Shown: piece by piece, positions 33,306 to 44,790 of the stretch
Numbering within the stretch: the first letter of the stretch is position 1
Layout: each line of letters begins with the position of its first letter
The notes under the pieces: generated by a model
The model's database searches: none
Told to the model about the DNA's origin: nothing
What the model saw: only the letters and a program-made list of their open reading frames with translations
Source: Lindgomyces ingoldianus
Taxonomy: Eukaryota; Ascomycota; Dothideomycetes; Pleosporales; Lindgomycetaceae
Direction: 5' to 3'
DNA length: 64,000 nucleotides
NCBI RefSeq assembly: GCF_010093535.1
Contig: NW_022985165.1
Coordinates: forward strand, 1,602,985-1,666,984
Made by a program: the position numbers and the translations under genes

Positions 33306-35051
33306 GGCTCGTTTGATGAGGGATTGCTTGTAGCCGCACCAGTATTTATTCAGGGAGGGTAACGATTGTGATTTCGAAATGGTTAATGTCTGAGGTAACG
33401 TCTGACACTATGGCGTGAAATTGAGCTAGTCTCTGATTAGCCAGTTCAGGCCTGGTCCCGTTGACCATGTTGGACCCCTGTAGCCGCTTCCAAGTCTTGG
33501 CGGAAACGGGCGAATGATGCGAGAGATACCGTAGGGGCGAATAAAAGTTCTTGACACTTTTCGAGAGCCTTTAACACCTTATAGAAATGACACTCCCACA
33601 TTTTCTCTTCCTCTAAACTGCTTTCTACCTAGACCATTTTGTCAAATGCCGTACCACTTCGAGGGTTTCACTGCATCTCTAGGTACGTGCCGTCGCTAAC
33701 ACTTGTTCTTTTAGCAGCCAAGAGCTCTGCATGAAATAGGGTCGTTTAGTCACCCTAAAGGCCGCCATGCACATCCATAAACATCCAAAACAGCGGATTT
33801 GGGTTATTTGGGAAAGTATGATAATCCTTCCTTCAAAATTTCTCTAGAAGGTCCGTTTCCCATGCTGTCGCAACCTACACCCCAAACACGATCCCTCTGC
33901 TTTCCTCCCAAGCCACCACTCCACCAGCGTCCCGTTCCGCATGAGGATCAATACGCTTCCCAGAATTCAAAGCCGTTGGATCTTGCTTATCAACATTCGT
34001 AGAATTGCTCAATGCATAAATGATTGCGAGATTAACTCTGTCTTTGACTTAGCTCTGATTAGCTATGCAAAAGTCCTCTGCGCGCACTGCAGCCAATTAG
34101 CGAGAAGGTAAAAATACAATGCGTGAGTGCAAAGCAGACGGATGGTGGCAGGGCTTTTGAGGAGAACAAGAAGAAGATAAGTATAAAGGCATGTACTGCC
34201 CTTGGCTTCTTTGTGGAGATAGCTGCCTTTTGCTGAAGTTTTTAACTGTTTCGGCGGAGACAAATTCGCTTTTGCTAGTAATTTATATCTTGTTTAGCCT
34301 ATCTATCCACCAATAAGGAGTAGCTTCTCTACCTTACTCTTGATGTCTCACGTTTTGTGTCTCTCGATGACACACACACACCCCTGCAGACTACGATATC
34401 GAAGCTTCGTATTGCTCTTTTTCTTCATTACAATCTCAGATCGTGTTCAAAGACTCAAAGCTATGGAGAAACCTTTGGGATGCTCGGGATGGGCCAGCTT
34501 GGGGTTGGACGTCCGCGTCGAAGAAGGTGGAAATGTCACCAAGAGTTCCAACAGATGTAGAGTGATTACAATTCCTTTTCGTACTTAGCTCCACATGCTC
34601 TTCTTAATGATCAGGGATAAATCCCTCATGATATCATTTATTCCAAACAGTAGCTAAGTTCAGGTAAATAGGTTGGGTCGAAACTCCAGATCGCAGACGG
34701 TGAAACCATAACCAAATCGGGCTTAGTGTGCACCTGCTCCCAGAAGGCAAGAGATACAGATACCTTAACCCGTAATTCAAGTCCCTCAGGCATTTATTTC
34801 AATTAGAGCCAAACCATGGCCTATTAAAGAGTTAGGTAAGCAACGACGTGTAAAGGAGGAGAGGTTCGGGATTTTCGGAATTAAGCCTTCCCAAGCGTGT
34901 TTAACTCCATTCGCTCCGTCGTTGCCTTCTCAAAACCTGAAGCTACTTGTATGCAAAGTCAGTATCACTCAGGCCATGCAGCAAGGTAGCGGAGACTGAA
35001 CCTCCTCCAATCGCTAAGAGGTGTTCACACTACCTACTTAAGGACGACAGC
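33306..35051. other. Gap between two transcription-factor genes
   Basis: About 1.7 kb between divergent regulators, thus both promoters. Small open frames on either strand have no domain. One plus-strand stretch (34480-34560) reads GVGRPRRRRWKC, faintly like the linker of a zinc-cluster factor, but without the cysteines; not called. Confidence 0.4.
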
Positions 35052-36775
35052 ATGGTCTTTCCGAGTCTCGGCTGCAACACTTGCAAACGCCGTCATCTCA
35101 AGGTAATTACTATTCCCCTCCAATACCCTCCTATGCCCGAGCTAAATAACCTCATCAGTGCGACTCAGCGCGGCCACTTTGCGGTCGTTGCAGAAAAGGG
35201 GGTTTATTGTGTACCTGGGCCGCCACCGAAGAAGAAGGTCTACCATTCAGGAGTGAGAATGCATTTGCTCAGGGACGTCCGCGTCGTCCGCGGAAAGTGC
35301 ATAGCTGTTTGCAAGATTCAACAGCTGTCACGGCGAGATCACATCCAACTATCCTACCTGCTTTATCGTTTCCCCTGGAACTTCATTCCGTGAACTACTG
35401 GGTCAAGAATTGGGCGTTTGGGACTAATGACCTTCCTGGTATCGGACACGAGTACACCTCGTACGTGATCTCCCACAAAGATCGTGCAAGGCAAGATTCA
35501 AGCCTACACCTCGCCTTCCTTGCATTTGCGCTCGCTGTTTTCGGGCGTGCAAGGAAGGTTCGTAAGGCGCTTGAAGACGCTAATAGATTTTATTCCCAAA
35601 CCATTGCGAAAGTGAAGACAGAAATCAAAGATGTGGCTACCGAGGATATCGACCAACTTCTCATTACGATTATGTTGATGGGAACGTATGAAGTATGTTT
35701 CGAGTCTCGTGATCTAACTTTTTTGGACCATTGCTAACACAATGAAATGTAGAATATCATGTGGGGACTCAACCCCCACAACCCCCAAAACCCATCTTGC
35801 AGTTCAGACGAAGTTGGGTCTCGATTTTGGCAGAATGTTTGCCACCATAAAGGAGCAGCAGGGCTTTTGAGACTACGGCAGTTACGGAGATTACCAAAGA
35901 ATCTCCCACTTGATAGAGTGGTGAGACGCCAGATTGTAAGTACGCTGCGGCCATACAGCTATCGTTCTTTTCCCATAGACTATCTAATGTTGCTTTGCTA
36001 GATCCGAATAATCATCCTTCGAGGAAAGACAATCCCGGGTTGGCTTCAAGATCCAAGCTACGAAGAAAAAGGCCCTATGCGAGAACTCGACGCGCTTATT
36101 CTTCGAGCCGCGGGTCTGCGAGCGAGATCCCTACATCTGTTCAAAAATAACAGTGGACCTAAATCACGAGATTCCGGGGGAACTGACTGCTGCTCACCTC
36201 CCTCCCATCGAGGTATCTCCCGAGAAGTCGCAGCAGAGGCCCAGGACCTCGATGCAGCGTTTGTAACATGGTCGAAAACTGCCCCGGAGGAGTGGAGATA
36301 CTCGACTATAGACTCGCGAACAACCACAACGGATGAACTATACGACTGTCCTGTGCATGCCTATGCCTCACACGGCCATGCCGCAGTATGGAACCGATAT
36401 CGAGCTGTTCGTCTCATTGTCAACAGCATTCGTATACGCTCACTGGCTACCCTAATCCAATGCCCAATGCAAGCTTCATATGTAAATTCCCAGCAGGAAA
36501 TTGAAACATCCCAGAAGAACATCGAATCTCTAGCGCGTGATTTGTGCGGCGGGGTTCTATTCTTCTTTCACTCTTGTAATCCTCTTATTATAGGCGGCGC
36601 AATGCCGCAAAAGATGGCCGCGCTCCTAGCCTGGCCTTTAACCGTGGCTGTGAGTACCGAAGGTGTTCCGGGACCACAGCGTCGATGGTTGCTGGAAAGA
36701 TTGAATATCGTTGCGGAGATTTTAGGAGATGTTATGCTTGCTTCAGTTATTTCGAAAGGGGAATTCAGGTTTTAG
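35052..36775 (+). CDS. Zn2Cys6 transcription factor, 4 exons
   Basis: Model join(35052..35102, 35159..35692, 35753..35935, 36002..36775), 513 residues, all phase 0. Introns are 56, 60 and 66 nt with donors GTAATT, GTATGT and GTAAGT. Intron 1 splits the zinc cluster: exon 1 gives GCNTCKRRHLK and exon 2 CDSARPLCGRCRKGGLLC, restoring the six cysteines. A short basic linker (GRPRRPRKVH) follows. The rest resembles the fungal-specific regulatory region of this class: HSVNYWVKNWAFG, LHLAFLAFALAVFGR, LLITIMLMGTYE, FWQNVCHHKGAAGLLRLR, HAAVWNRYRAVRLIVNSI and ending LNIVAEILGDVML. Nuclear regulator; targets unknown. It lies head-to-head with the AflR-like gene and tail-to-tail with the aldo/keto reductase, only 135 bases away. 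Confidence 0.85.
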
Positions 36776-36910
36776 GGATTAGGAGAAAGACTATCCGATT
36801 GATTCACGCCAGAGTGGAGAAGTTAGAAGATCTCATCTAAGAAAGGAAAACAAAAACGAACACGAGGAGAAGCAGTTTATGCTCATAAGCCCATGATACT
36901 CAATACAGAC

Positions 36911-38341
36911 TTACCAATGCCCAATAACATTCTTCGGCACATACGGTTCCTCCAAAAACTTCACCTCTTCATCCGACAATTTCAACCCCCGCAACCCGCA
37001 CGCATCTTCAATCCTATCGACGCTATTAAACCCCACAATCGGAATACCTCCTTTGATCCGAACCCAAGCCAGTGCAACCTGACTCATCTTACACCCCTTA
37101 TCCTTCGCGACTTTCTCGACTCTACGAATGATCTCCTCATCTGCGGAAGTGAGGACGGGGTTCATGGGAGAGGAAGTTGTCGCTCTGACGGAAGTATTTT
37201 TGTTTAATGGCCACGCCAGCTTTCCTCCAAGCATAGGAGACCAAGGGATTAGGCCCACGCCGGTGGATTTGCAGAAGCGGATCATTTCGCGTTCTTCTTC
37301 CCGGTAGCAGAGGTTATAGCTATGAAGCAAAACGTTAGCATGAGAATCTCCCCCATCTTCCTCAATCCCCCCTTAGAAGGATCCAAGAAAACCCACACTC
37401 ACAGATTCTGCATCCCAACAAACCTCGTCCACCCATTCTTCTCTGCCACAAACTGCATTTTCGCAAACTGCGTCGCCCACATCGAACTTGCGCCGAGATA
37501 TCGCACTTTCCCACTTTGCACGAGATCATGTAGCGCTTTCATAGTTTCTTCGATAGGTGTGGTAGGGTCGAAGCGGTGGATTTGAAGGACGTCAATGTAA
37601 GACGTTTGTAGGCGGGCGAGAGATGCGTCGACTGCGTCGAAGATAGCGGCGCGGGAGAGGCCTGGTTGTAGGTGAGCGGGGTTGGCATGCGGGTGGGGGT
37701 CTGTTTGGGGTTGTGGCCAGTGGTATTGGAGGGAGTGGAAGGAATGCATATGGTACGGAAACTTACCTCCTTGGTTGACATAGTCTTTAGTTTGTTCCAT
37801 CTGCGGGCCATACATGAATGTAACCACCCCTGCCTCCTCTGCCACATGCGCCCAGCACTTGGTCATGATAATAACTTTTCTCCTCTCAATCCCGAATTTC
37901 TTCAGCGCCTGGAAAGTTAGAGGCATAAAGTCAGCGCAATATTATAGTGGGGCTCCGGCACCTCTATGTTCTGTCTTAAAGCACACTGCAGCACCTACAG
38001 CACTACTTGAGTAGCCTCAGATGCTTGCAGTAAGTTTAAGAAAGGACCATGAGGTTGTACTTGGGCCTTCATACCTTTCCCATCACCTCTTCACTCGCGC
38101 CATTGGAGTAAGCGTTTGCAGTATCCCAAGTGTTGATTCCACGGTCATATGCTGCTTTGAGGATCTCCAGTGCGGCGTCCTCATCCAGCACCCAGTTTTC
38201 CCATTGGGAGGAGCCGAGAGTCATCCCGCCGAGGATAGGGTAGGAGAGGCGTAGACCAGAGGTGCCGAGTTGGACGTATTCGACTTTAGTGGCGTCCGCA
38301 CTGGCTTGGAGGGTTTGGGGAAGGGGGATTGAGGTCGCCAT
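36911..38341 (-). CDS. Aldo/keto reductase, 4 exons
   Basis: Model complement(join(36911..37319, 37403..37661, 37767..37908, 38075..38341)), 358 residues. The introns are 83, 105 and 166 nt, with donors GTGAGT, GTAAGT and GTATGA. NADPH-dependent reduction of aldehydes or ketones in the cytosol, or the reverse. The catalytic tetrad is visible: Asp73 and Tyr78 in [12 protein letters not shown], Lys106 in VIIMTKCWA and His165 in [12 protein letters not shown]. Other landmarks are [45 protein letters not shown] and the cofactor-side [18 protein letters not shown]. The C-terminus is [17 protein letters not shown] overlaps the stop codon, so a further short exon is conceivable. Start codon lies 52 residues before the NTWDTAN turn, as in relatives. 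It closes the accessory run. Confidence 0.87.
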
Positions 38342-38996
38342 GGCTGGTTGGGTTGATGTGTGAACGACGATATATGAGGGTGGTTGTGAGAGGACAGAAA
38401 GGGTGTCTGTGTGAAGCTTTTGTGCTAGGAGAGCTTAGAGAACAAAAGTCTACAGTCTACGGAGTACATGCAGAAGCAGAAGCAGAACAACGCAATGCAA
38501 ACCCTTTATATACCTCTACATTTTCCACATTCCCACTCTCTTCTCTTCTCTTGGCACATCTTCGACCTAAATTCGTCCACCCGACGGCGATAACACCCCT
38601 CTCAACCTTCCCAAGCCCTTTAAGCCCGATTTCCAACCTTCTTCTGTCCTTAGCTTACATACATCACTGCGGACAATTCATAGAGACGCCAAGGAGAGCT
38701 CGTGGGTTTTTCCAAAAAGGATATAGCGCGGTTCCATATGCTTGTAGTTGGTCTTTGCGATCTGGGCGGCTCTGTAGTAGCGGCATAACGCCTCCTGAGC
38801 TTGCTTTGAAATCAATGTCGTGCAATTCTTAGCCCATCCCTATTTAAGTTTAGCGTGTGCTGGCAGGAGAGCAATGAGTTCCAAGGCTAATGAAAATGAG
38901 ACGATAAGAACGCCTTAGAAAACCTGCACATTCTCTAATAGCGTATCAGGGCGCTGTAAAGCGGATACATATTTATATCGTATATAGCCGAGTTCT
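38342..38996. other. Intergenic region
   Basis: About 650 bases upstream of the aldo/keto reductase and downstream of the STB6-like gene. The open frame at 38329-38832 (plus) shows no features. Nothing else seen. Confidence 0.4.
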
Positions 38997-41675
38997 TCAA
39001 TCAACCCAACCAGGCGGTCTCCCAATCCCCGTCAACATTCTAAATCCCCAATGGATCCAGCCCTCCCTCTGCCCAACCACATCTTCTAGCTCCCTGACTT
39101 TCTCTTCCACGAATTCAACCTGCCTTTCAAATTCCGCGATCCCGTCTTCGATGTCATCGACTTTACTCCTTAACGTGTTGATCTCATATTCCAGCTTCGC
39201 ACCCATGGTTTCTAGATCCCGGACCGCATCCTGTAATTGCACGCGCTCGCGGGATATGATTTCATGTGCGTCTTCGCGGAGAGATTGGTATTCTTCGAGC
39301 CATGGGTAGTACATATCTTCTAGTCCGGTGATATCCTGGTCAGCATTCTCATCGAGGTCTTGGACGGCAGTGAGTCGGGCAGAGACCCAGGACGCATCAA
39401 TGGTTTTCAGGGTTGCGAGATTCTCGCCGAGGCGTCTCGCGTCCGAGGAAAGAAATGCCTGTCTTGTGAGCGCGGCTTGCGCGTCGAAAGGTTCTGGTTC
39501 CGGAGGTGCTAAGGAGGCTGGGGGCCAGGTGAGAATGCTCTCTTCGGCAATGCTGAAAGAGAGGTGTCTGGGCCACCAATTCTCGTTTCTATTTTCGGCG
39601 TGGTAGGGGGAGAGTTGCTCGGCACTGGTGGTCCGGCGGAGAAGAGGGGTGATGTCCTGAGCGGAGTCGGCGGGGAGGATAGTTTCGAGACCTTCTCCTC
39701 GATATATTGAGCCTGCAATAGAATTTTCGACGGTTGGGGGTTTGGACAATTCGTCTTCTGAGGGCTCGGTGGGCCTTGAAAAAGCGCCAAGGTCGACCTT
39801 CCCCTTGTTTTGTGGTTGCAGTTTGTTAATAACAAGTGTGCTTGCAGAGGCCCGAGGAGTTTGAGTGAGGGTCTTGGTAAAGGTGGCTTCGTATTCGTCA
39901 CGAGTGCTTTTACGTGGAGACATGACTGAGATATTTTCGCTGAGATGGTCACCATGATTCTGTTTTTGCGTAGCCAGGGGATCGTTTGCGAGCGAACCCG
40001 AAAATTCGTTGTCGGATTTTGCGCGTTGGAAAGAAATGCGGCCATTCTCATGCTTAGACAGCTTCGGTTGGTGGCCTCGTCTACCGACAACATCTTTGAT
40101 TCGACCAAAGCCGCTACCAGATTCAATCTTTCCAGTCGCCCTTTTAATTGCAGCTCGTTTGGAGTTTGGGTCCTTTTCAACTGCTTCTGACGTCCCGAAA
40201 ACATCGGACGTGCGTCCTTCAGAGGCAGTATCGCGCTTTGTAAGACCATGACCGTCGTGGGTTGATTCCCTTTTCAAGAGACTTCCGGTGTGACTGTGCT
40301 CTTCAGCGGAAGGTGTCAAGCTTCCTTCTCCAGGCAAGCGACTGAACATATCTCCAGTGGCGGTTTTCCGAGGCTTCCCATACCACAGCCATTTTGATCG
40401 CTCTCCTTGAACAAGTTCGATGAATCGGTCAATGTCGACGGTTTCAACATCAGCAATGCCAGCTTTATCTCGAGCTCCAACCATCCCCATCATCATTTCC
40501 CCTCCTTTCCCGCCAAGCTCTGCCACAGTGGACTTCAAAGCACGAGGCATAGCCCAGCCTTCTCCACTAGCTGCTTTGGCAGTTGCTCGCCGTAGCGCTT
40601 CGAGCGTTTGCCTGTCTAGGCGACGCGTCTTCTGTATTCGCTGGGTCTTTTGAAAATACGCGATGCCACGCTTTGTATTCTCAATATCGAACACGTCTTT
40701 TGCGACGGGCGCACCGTATGCGCTCAGACGGTTCCGTGCACCCATCAACATGCCTAGTAGCGCTGCGACTGTAGTAGGGCCAAGTATGCCGTCATGAGGC
40801 TCTACGGTGTAGTACTCTGCGCCAAACTCCAACCACCAATCGTTGATAGCCTTCTCGGTGACATCACAAAGCAAGCCATCCGCGTACTCTGGTTCCAACT
40901 TCCCAAACAATACCAAGGCCACCTGACAAAGCTTCACAAGCTCGATGACGGAGCTGTTCAGGGGTATTATATCGCTGGTCCTGTAAAGTTGATGGAACTT
41001 GGCTTGAGTTGCGTTGCTGGGCTGAGCCAGCTTAATCCCAAGACGACCTGAGCAGCCTAACCTCTTTAGATTCTCGTTCACGAAGAACAACTCCCGATAT
41101 CTCTTCACGTCACCCTCAGGGACGGGGATGACGGTTAGTGAGGAGGGAAAGGCACTGAGATTTGTGATCATGAGGGTGCCAAGATTTGTTTCCCGCCGCC
41201 TAGCATGGAAGTTATTTAGAGCCTTGAAGTAGATCCTGAGCTGCGGCGACCAGGCAGACTCATCAGTGGGAACGCTCAGTACGTTTGCGAAGACAGAATC
41301 CTTCGGATCGCCGGTATAGGTGGTGATGATGAAGGTAGGGTGAGCCCGTGAGCAGGCCCATTGCTCGACGAGGTATATTTCATAGCCTTCGAGTTTCTGA
41401 CGACGAGCAAGGACCGTAGTAGAGGGGTCTTCTTCCAGATACCTGAAAGCGACATGGTCGGTCAAGACGAAGCGCTGGTGGCCGGTCAAGGTCGGAGATG
41501 GCTTAGTGGATTCGGCCGTGGAAGCCGCAGCCGTTGATGGGGGGATCATCTGCGCAGTTCCAGACCCAGCTACGCTCTTGCCGTCTGCGGCAGACGCCTG
41601 GAGTCGCGACATGCTTCGGCGCAGCTCCTGTTCCTCGGGAGGCGGCAGAGGGCTGGTGGGGATGGAGAAGGACAT
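38997..41675 (-). CDS. STB6-like (Sin3-binding) protein
   Basis: Single exon, 892 residues. The N-terminal half matches the STB6/STB2-type domain of fungi (yeast Stb6 was found as a Sin3-binding protein, linked to histone deacetylase complexes). Recognisable parts are HQRFVLTDHVAFRYLEEDPS, EGYEIYLVEQWACSRAHPTF, ITTYTGDP and LRIYFKALNNFHAR. Later come DGLLCDVTEKAINDWWLEFG, FGAEYYTVEPHDGILGPTTV and FQKTQRIQKTRRLDRQTLEA. Residues about 430-720 are charged and disordered. The last 110 residues are a long coiled coil (RDLETMGAKLEYEINTLRSK, VEEKVRELEDVVGQ) followed by a hydrophobic GFRMLTGIGRPPGW end. Probably nuclear. It is divergent from the RMD5-like gene over about 520 bases. The start ATG at 41675 is the first in frame. 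Confidence 0.82.
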   Translation of the reverse strand: MSFSIPTSPLPPPEEQELRRSMSRLQASAADGKSVAGSGTAQMIPPSTAAASTAESTKPSPTLTGHQRFVLTDHVAFRYLEEDPSTTVLARRQKLEGYEIYLVEQWACSRAHPTFIITTYTGDPKDSVFANVLSVPTDESAWSPQLRIYFKALNNFHARRRETNLGTLMITNLSAFPSSLTVIPVPEGDVKRYRELFFVNENLKRLGCSGRLGIKLAQPSNATQAKFHQLYRTSDIIPLNSSVIELVKLCQVALVLFGKLEPEYADGLLCDVTEKAINDWWLEFGAEYYTVEPHDGILGPTTVAALLGMLMGARNRLSAYGAPVAKDVFDIENTKRGIAYFQKTQRIQKTRRLDRQTLEALRRATAKAASGEGWAMPRALKSTVAELGGKGGEMMMGMVGARDKAGIADVETVDIDRFIELVQGERSKWLWYGKPRKTATGDMFSRLPGEGSLTPSAEEHSHTGSLLKRESTHDGHGLTKRDTASEGRTSDVFGTSEAVEKDPNSKRAAIKRATGKIESGSGFGRIKDVVGRRGHQPKLSKHENGRISFQRAKSDNEFSGSLANDPLATQKQNHGDHLSENISVMSPRKSTRDEYEATFTKTLTQTPRASASTLVINKLQPQNKGKVDLGAFSRPTEPSEDELSKPPTVENSIAGSIYRGEGLETILPADSAQDITPLLRRTTSAEQLSPYHAENRNENWWPRHLSFSIAEESILTWPPASLAPPEPEPFDAQAALTRQAFLSSDARRLGENLATLKTIDASWVSARLTAVQDLDENADQDITGLEDMYYPWLEEYQSLREDAHEIISRERVQLQDAVRDLETMGAKLEYEINTLRSKVDDIEDGIAEFERQVEFVEEKVRELEDVVGQREGWIHWGFRMLTGIGRPPGWVD

Positions 41676-42194
41676 GTCGGCGGTCGTCTATGGCAAAAGA
41701 AAAGTCCCAGCTCCGCGAATAAATGTATAAAGCTTGTGAAGGCGCTGCCTCATGTTGACAGCACAGGCCCCAGAGGGAGGCAGGCGCTGCCGCTCTCCGC
41801 CGGCCAGCGGGCAGAGGGCGTGGATGGACGGAACTGGTGTGACGGCGTTCTCAAAGCATGCATATTTCTAGCCGCCCCTTACTTGGGCGTGCATTTGAGG
41901 CGGCCTTCAAGGACTCCCGATGAGTGAATGAAGGAGGGAGTTAGCAGGTAGGTGCTGCTCTCAGCGACACGGCCAGGCTTGGCTTTCCCCACGTCATGCG
42001 AGCGTCCCTGTGCCGATCCCAAAGCTCAACACCAACCCCAGCGCGCCAACGCCTTGGACATGGATGCACCTCATGTGATTTACGTGCTCGGCTATTATCT
42101 CCAGCCGACTCTCTCTATTTCTTCCAACACAAGCACAATCGCTCGCCCATAGTCCCTAGTGGTGCGGAAGTGTCCCCCCCGCCGCCAGCCAGCC
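41676..42194. promoter_or_regulatory. Divergent promoter between STB6-like and RMD5-like genes
   Basis: 519 bases separating two divergent start codons, GC-rich with no open frame of note. A purine/pyrimidine-balanced leader with cccccccgccgcc-like sequence precedes the RMD5-like ATG. No specific operator identified. Confidence 0.5.
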
Positions 42195-43606
42195 ATGGAC
42201 GACCTCAAGGAGCACATAGACCAGCTGCAGTCGGAGAGCAATCTGTCCCAGAGCATCTGCGATGTCCAGAAGGCAATCGACCTGCTCACCACGGCCAGGG
42301 CCAAGGTCGCCGCGGGTGCGTGTTCTTATCGCCGCTCTTCGTCATGGCCACGCTAACCTACCCCCGACAGATCCCCAAATGGCACCCGTCACGCTCGCGA
42401 AACTCCAAGAGCCTGTCCGGAAGTCCATCGAAGCCGCGAACAATGACCTGAAGAAGGTCCACAAGGGTCTGGGCGCATACGGAAAGGCGCTGGACAGGGT
42501 ATGCATCCTCTCCTCTCGCTCACATAGACACCCACCGGCTAACTCCCTCCAGAGATTCAAAGACAAGCCCCTCCCGACCGCCGAAAACGACGCCCTTTCG
42601 TCCCACCCACAGCTCATAAACCGGGCCATAGCCATGCACCTCCTCCGCGAGGGCCAATTCTCAGTCGCATCCACCTTCATCGAAGAGGCCAACGCCCACC
42701 CACCCCAGCCCGAACCAACCCCCGCCACCCCCAATCCATATCTACAGGAAGCATGGGAGAAGGATCCGGCGAACGGCACATTCGACTCTCATAAGCTGCA
42801 ACAGCAATTCAAGGACATGTATCACATTCTCCACGAACTTCGGCAGAACAGGAATCTTTCGCCGGCTATCGCATGGGCGCGAGAACGAAGCGACGTCCTA
42901 GAAGCCCGCGGAAGCAATCTCGAATTCGAGCTCTGTCGCTTACAGTTCGTATGCTTCTTCATCGGCCGCGACGAAGACGGCATGATGACTGAAGACTCCG
43001 CCGACGGACCTCTCCGCGCATGGGCGTACGCACGAAGCGAATTTGGTCCTTTCCAGGCTCGATATGGGCGAGAAGTACAGCAACTTATGGGGGCAATGGC
43101 ATACTGGGAAAATGTAGACGACTCGCCTTATCGGAGATACTTCTACAACAATTCTGCTTGGGAGGAAGTGGCGACTTCGTTTACCCGAGAATTCTGCTCG
43201 CTGCTGGGGCTATCCGCTGATTCGCCGCTCTATATCGCCGCAACGGCAGGCGCCATCGCATTACCGACGCTCCTCAAACTTCAGAACATCATGAAAGAGA
43301 AGCGGACAGAGTGGACAACACAGAATGAGCTCCCCGTAAGTCTCCTGTCGTGATTTCCCATTGATAATGTTTCCTAACCCCGGCTAGGTCGAAATCCCAC
43401 TCCCACCTTCCTACCACTTCCATTCCATCTTTGTTTGCCCCGTCTCCAAAGAACAATCCACAGACCAAAACCCACCAATGATGATGCCATGTGGTCACGT
43501 GATAGCACAAGAATCGCTCGACAAGCTAAGCAAGGGCGCAAGATTCAAGTGTCCATACTGCCCCGGAGAGTCACATCCAGGAGATGCGAAGAAGGTGTTC
43601 TTGTAG
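42195..43606 (+). CDS. rmd5: GID/CTLH ubiquitin ligase subunit, RMD5-like, 4 exons
   Basis: Model join(42195..42315, 42371..42498, 42553..43335, 43388..43606), 416 residues. The introns are 55, 54 and 52 nt, with donors GTGCGT, GTATGC and GTAAGT. One of the two RING-bearing subunits of the GID E3 ligase, which in yeast marks gluconeogenic enzymes for degradation. A helical N-terminus ([20 protein letters not shown]) leads to the LisH segment ([20 protein letters not shown], about 103-128). The CTLH domain follows ([20 protein letters not shown], then [14 protein letters not shown]), then the CRA part and a C-terminal degenerate RING in exon 4. That RING has Cys361, Cys379-Gly-His381, Cys399 and Cys402 (FVCPVS, PCGHVI, FKCPYC). 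The missing second Cys of the first pair is normal for this family. Length equals yeast Rmd5 within a few residues. Confidence 0.9.
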
Positions 43607-44376
43607 ATATATATTCTTGTTCAAACTGTTTCTACCGTCGTGAGCATTAATGGCGCCGGGCGTAGGAATCTAGCCAACTACCAGATGGCACTCATGGGAA
43701 GGGGCTAGGACGGCGTTTTCATCGCTTGGTATTTCTACTATGGCGATCACGTGGGTGCTTTAAGGTCCTTACTTCTGAATTATGCGTACAACATTGGGCC
43801 AGGGCTGCCCTTCTCTCCCATTTCAAAAGCATGCAAGCTCCCATGGCATGCTAGCAAAGTCAAAGATGCAGGCTACACACACAGACGGGGCGCAGAGCAT
43901 TATAATCGCTTTGCTGGCAGTCTCTTCCTACATTTCGCTTCCTTCACCTTCATGAGGACTGAAGTCTACGGATGTGAGAACAAGCCGTGACCAGACATTA
44001 AGGGAGCCAATCACGAGCCCGGACCACAAAGCTAAGCTGTCTTTGTTTGAAGCGAAGGCAAGGCTCAGCTACGCCGATGATCTGCACCAACTCCAACCTA
44101 GGCTTAGCTTACCACAGCTCAGATGGAAAGGTAGGAGTTGAAAGAATGGCTGGACCCCGCAATACTTATTTGATCATCTCTCTCCACTTGAAGTCTTTTT
44201 TGAGTATTCTTCACGCATCTCAAATTCAAACTCTCCATTTACCTTCACCCCCCTTACACATATATATACTCTACCTTCTCCCTCTCTCACTGCTCACTCT
44301 TCCGCTCACATCCGTCACATACATACTATTCTGGACTTGCTCACCCGCTCACTGCTCTCGCTATCCAGAAAAAAAA
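43607..44376. other. Intergenic region
   Basis: 770 bases between two plus-strand genes. Pyrimidine-rich leader and a TATA-like tatatatata near 44260 lie upstream of the HabA-like start. No gene seen. Confidence 0.4.
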
Positions 44377-44790
44377 ATGCAAAATCTTTCCACACTCCCA
44401 ACATCCCTCCTCCTCCACTCCACCCTCCTCCTCTCCACCGGCCTTTGGGTGGGCTTCATCATCCCACTCACCCCGTTCCCACGTCTCGCACTGACAGCTC
44501 ATATCCAGTTTATGGTTGAAGGGTGTATGGTTGGGATTATTGGGTTAATTCTTAACACCACCTTTCAACCTACCAGCACCAGGAAGGGTGGGGGGAATGA
44601 GGGGGGAAAAAGGCTTGTGGATGAGATGGGGAAATGGAAGCAAGCACTTGTGTATTGGAGCTGCGTGAGTGTGTGGATGACGGTTGGGAGCGAGTTTGTG
44701 AATGCGTGGTGGGGAACACGGGAGGTGTTGGGGATTGCGGCAGAGCAGGCGGGGGTTTTAGTCAAGGCCGAGGAATGGATGGTATATTGA
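44377..44790 (+). CDS. Small membrane protein, hydroxylaminobenzene mutase (HabA)-like
   Basis: 137 residues from the ATG at 44377, which follows an A-run. Membrane helices are visible at about 8-27 (LLLHSTLLLSTGLWVGFIIP), 37-57 (QFMVEGCMVGIIGLILN) and 88-105 (ALVYWSCVSVWMTVGSEF). The stretch GLWVGFIIPLTPFPRLALTA plus HIQFMVEG is very like the first part of bacterial HabA (hydroxylaminobenzene mutase), which isomerises hydroxylaminobenzene to 2-aminophenol. HabA-type proteins usually have four helices; this one stops at AEEWMVY, before the expected fourth. Either the protein is genuinely short, or a last exon follows a weak GTATAT donor at the stop, or it is damaged. Enzymatic role in this fungus is inference. 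Confidence 0.6.
   Translation: MQNLSTLPTSLLLHSTLLLSTGLWVGFIIPLTPFPRLALTAHIQFMVEGCMVGIIGLILNTTFQPTSTRKGGGNEGGKRLVDEMGKWKQALVYWSCVSVWMTVGSEFVNAWWGTREVLGIAAEQAGVLVKAEEWMVY

Noticed and set aside
24057..33500. AflR-type TCG-N5-CGA binding sites in the cluster-like promoters
   Set aside because: Scanned by eye in the main promoters without finding a clean match. A computed scan would be needed, so no site is claimed.
39509..40249. Minus-strand open frame of 246 residues
   Set aside because: Lies wholly inside the STB6-like gene in another frame, where the disordered, Ser/Pro/Lys-rich region produces long shadow frames.
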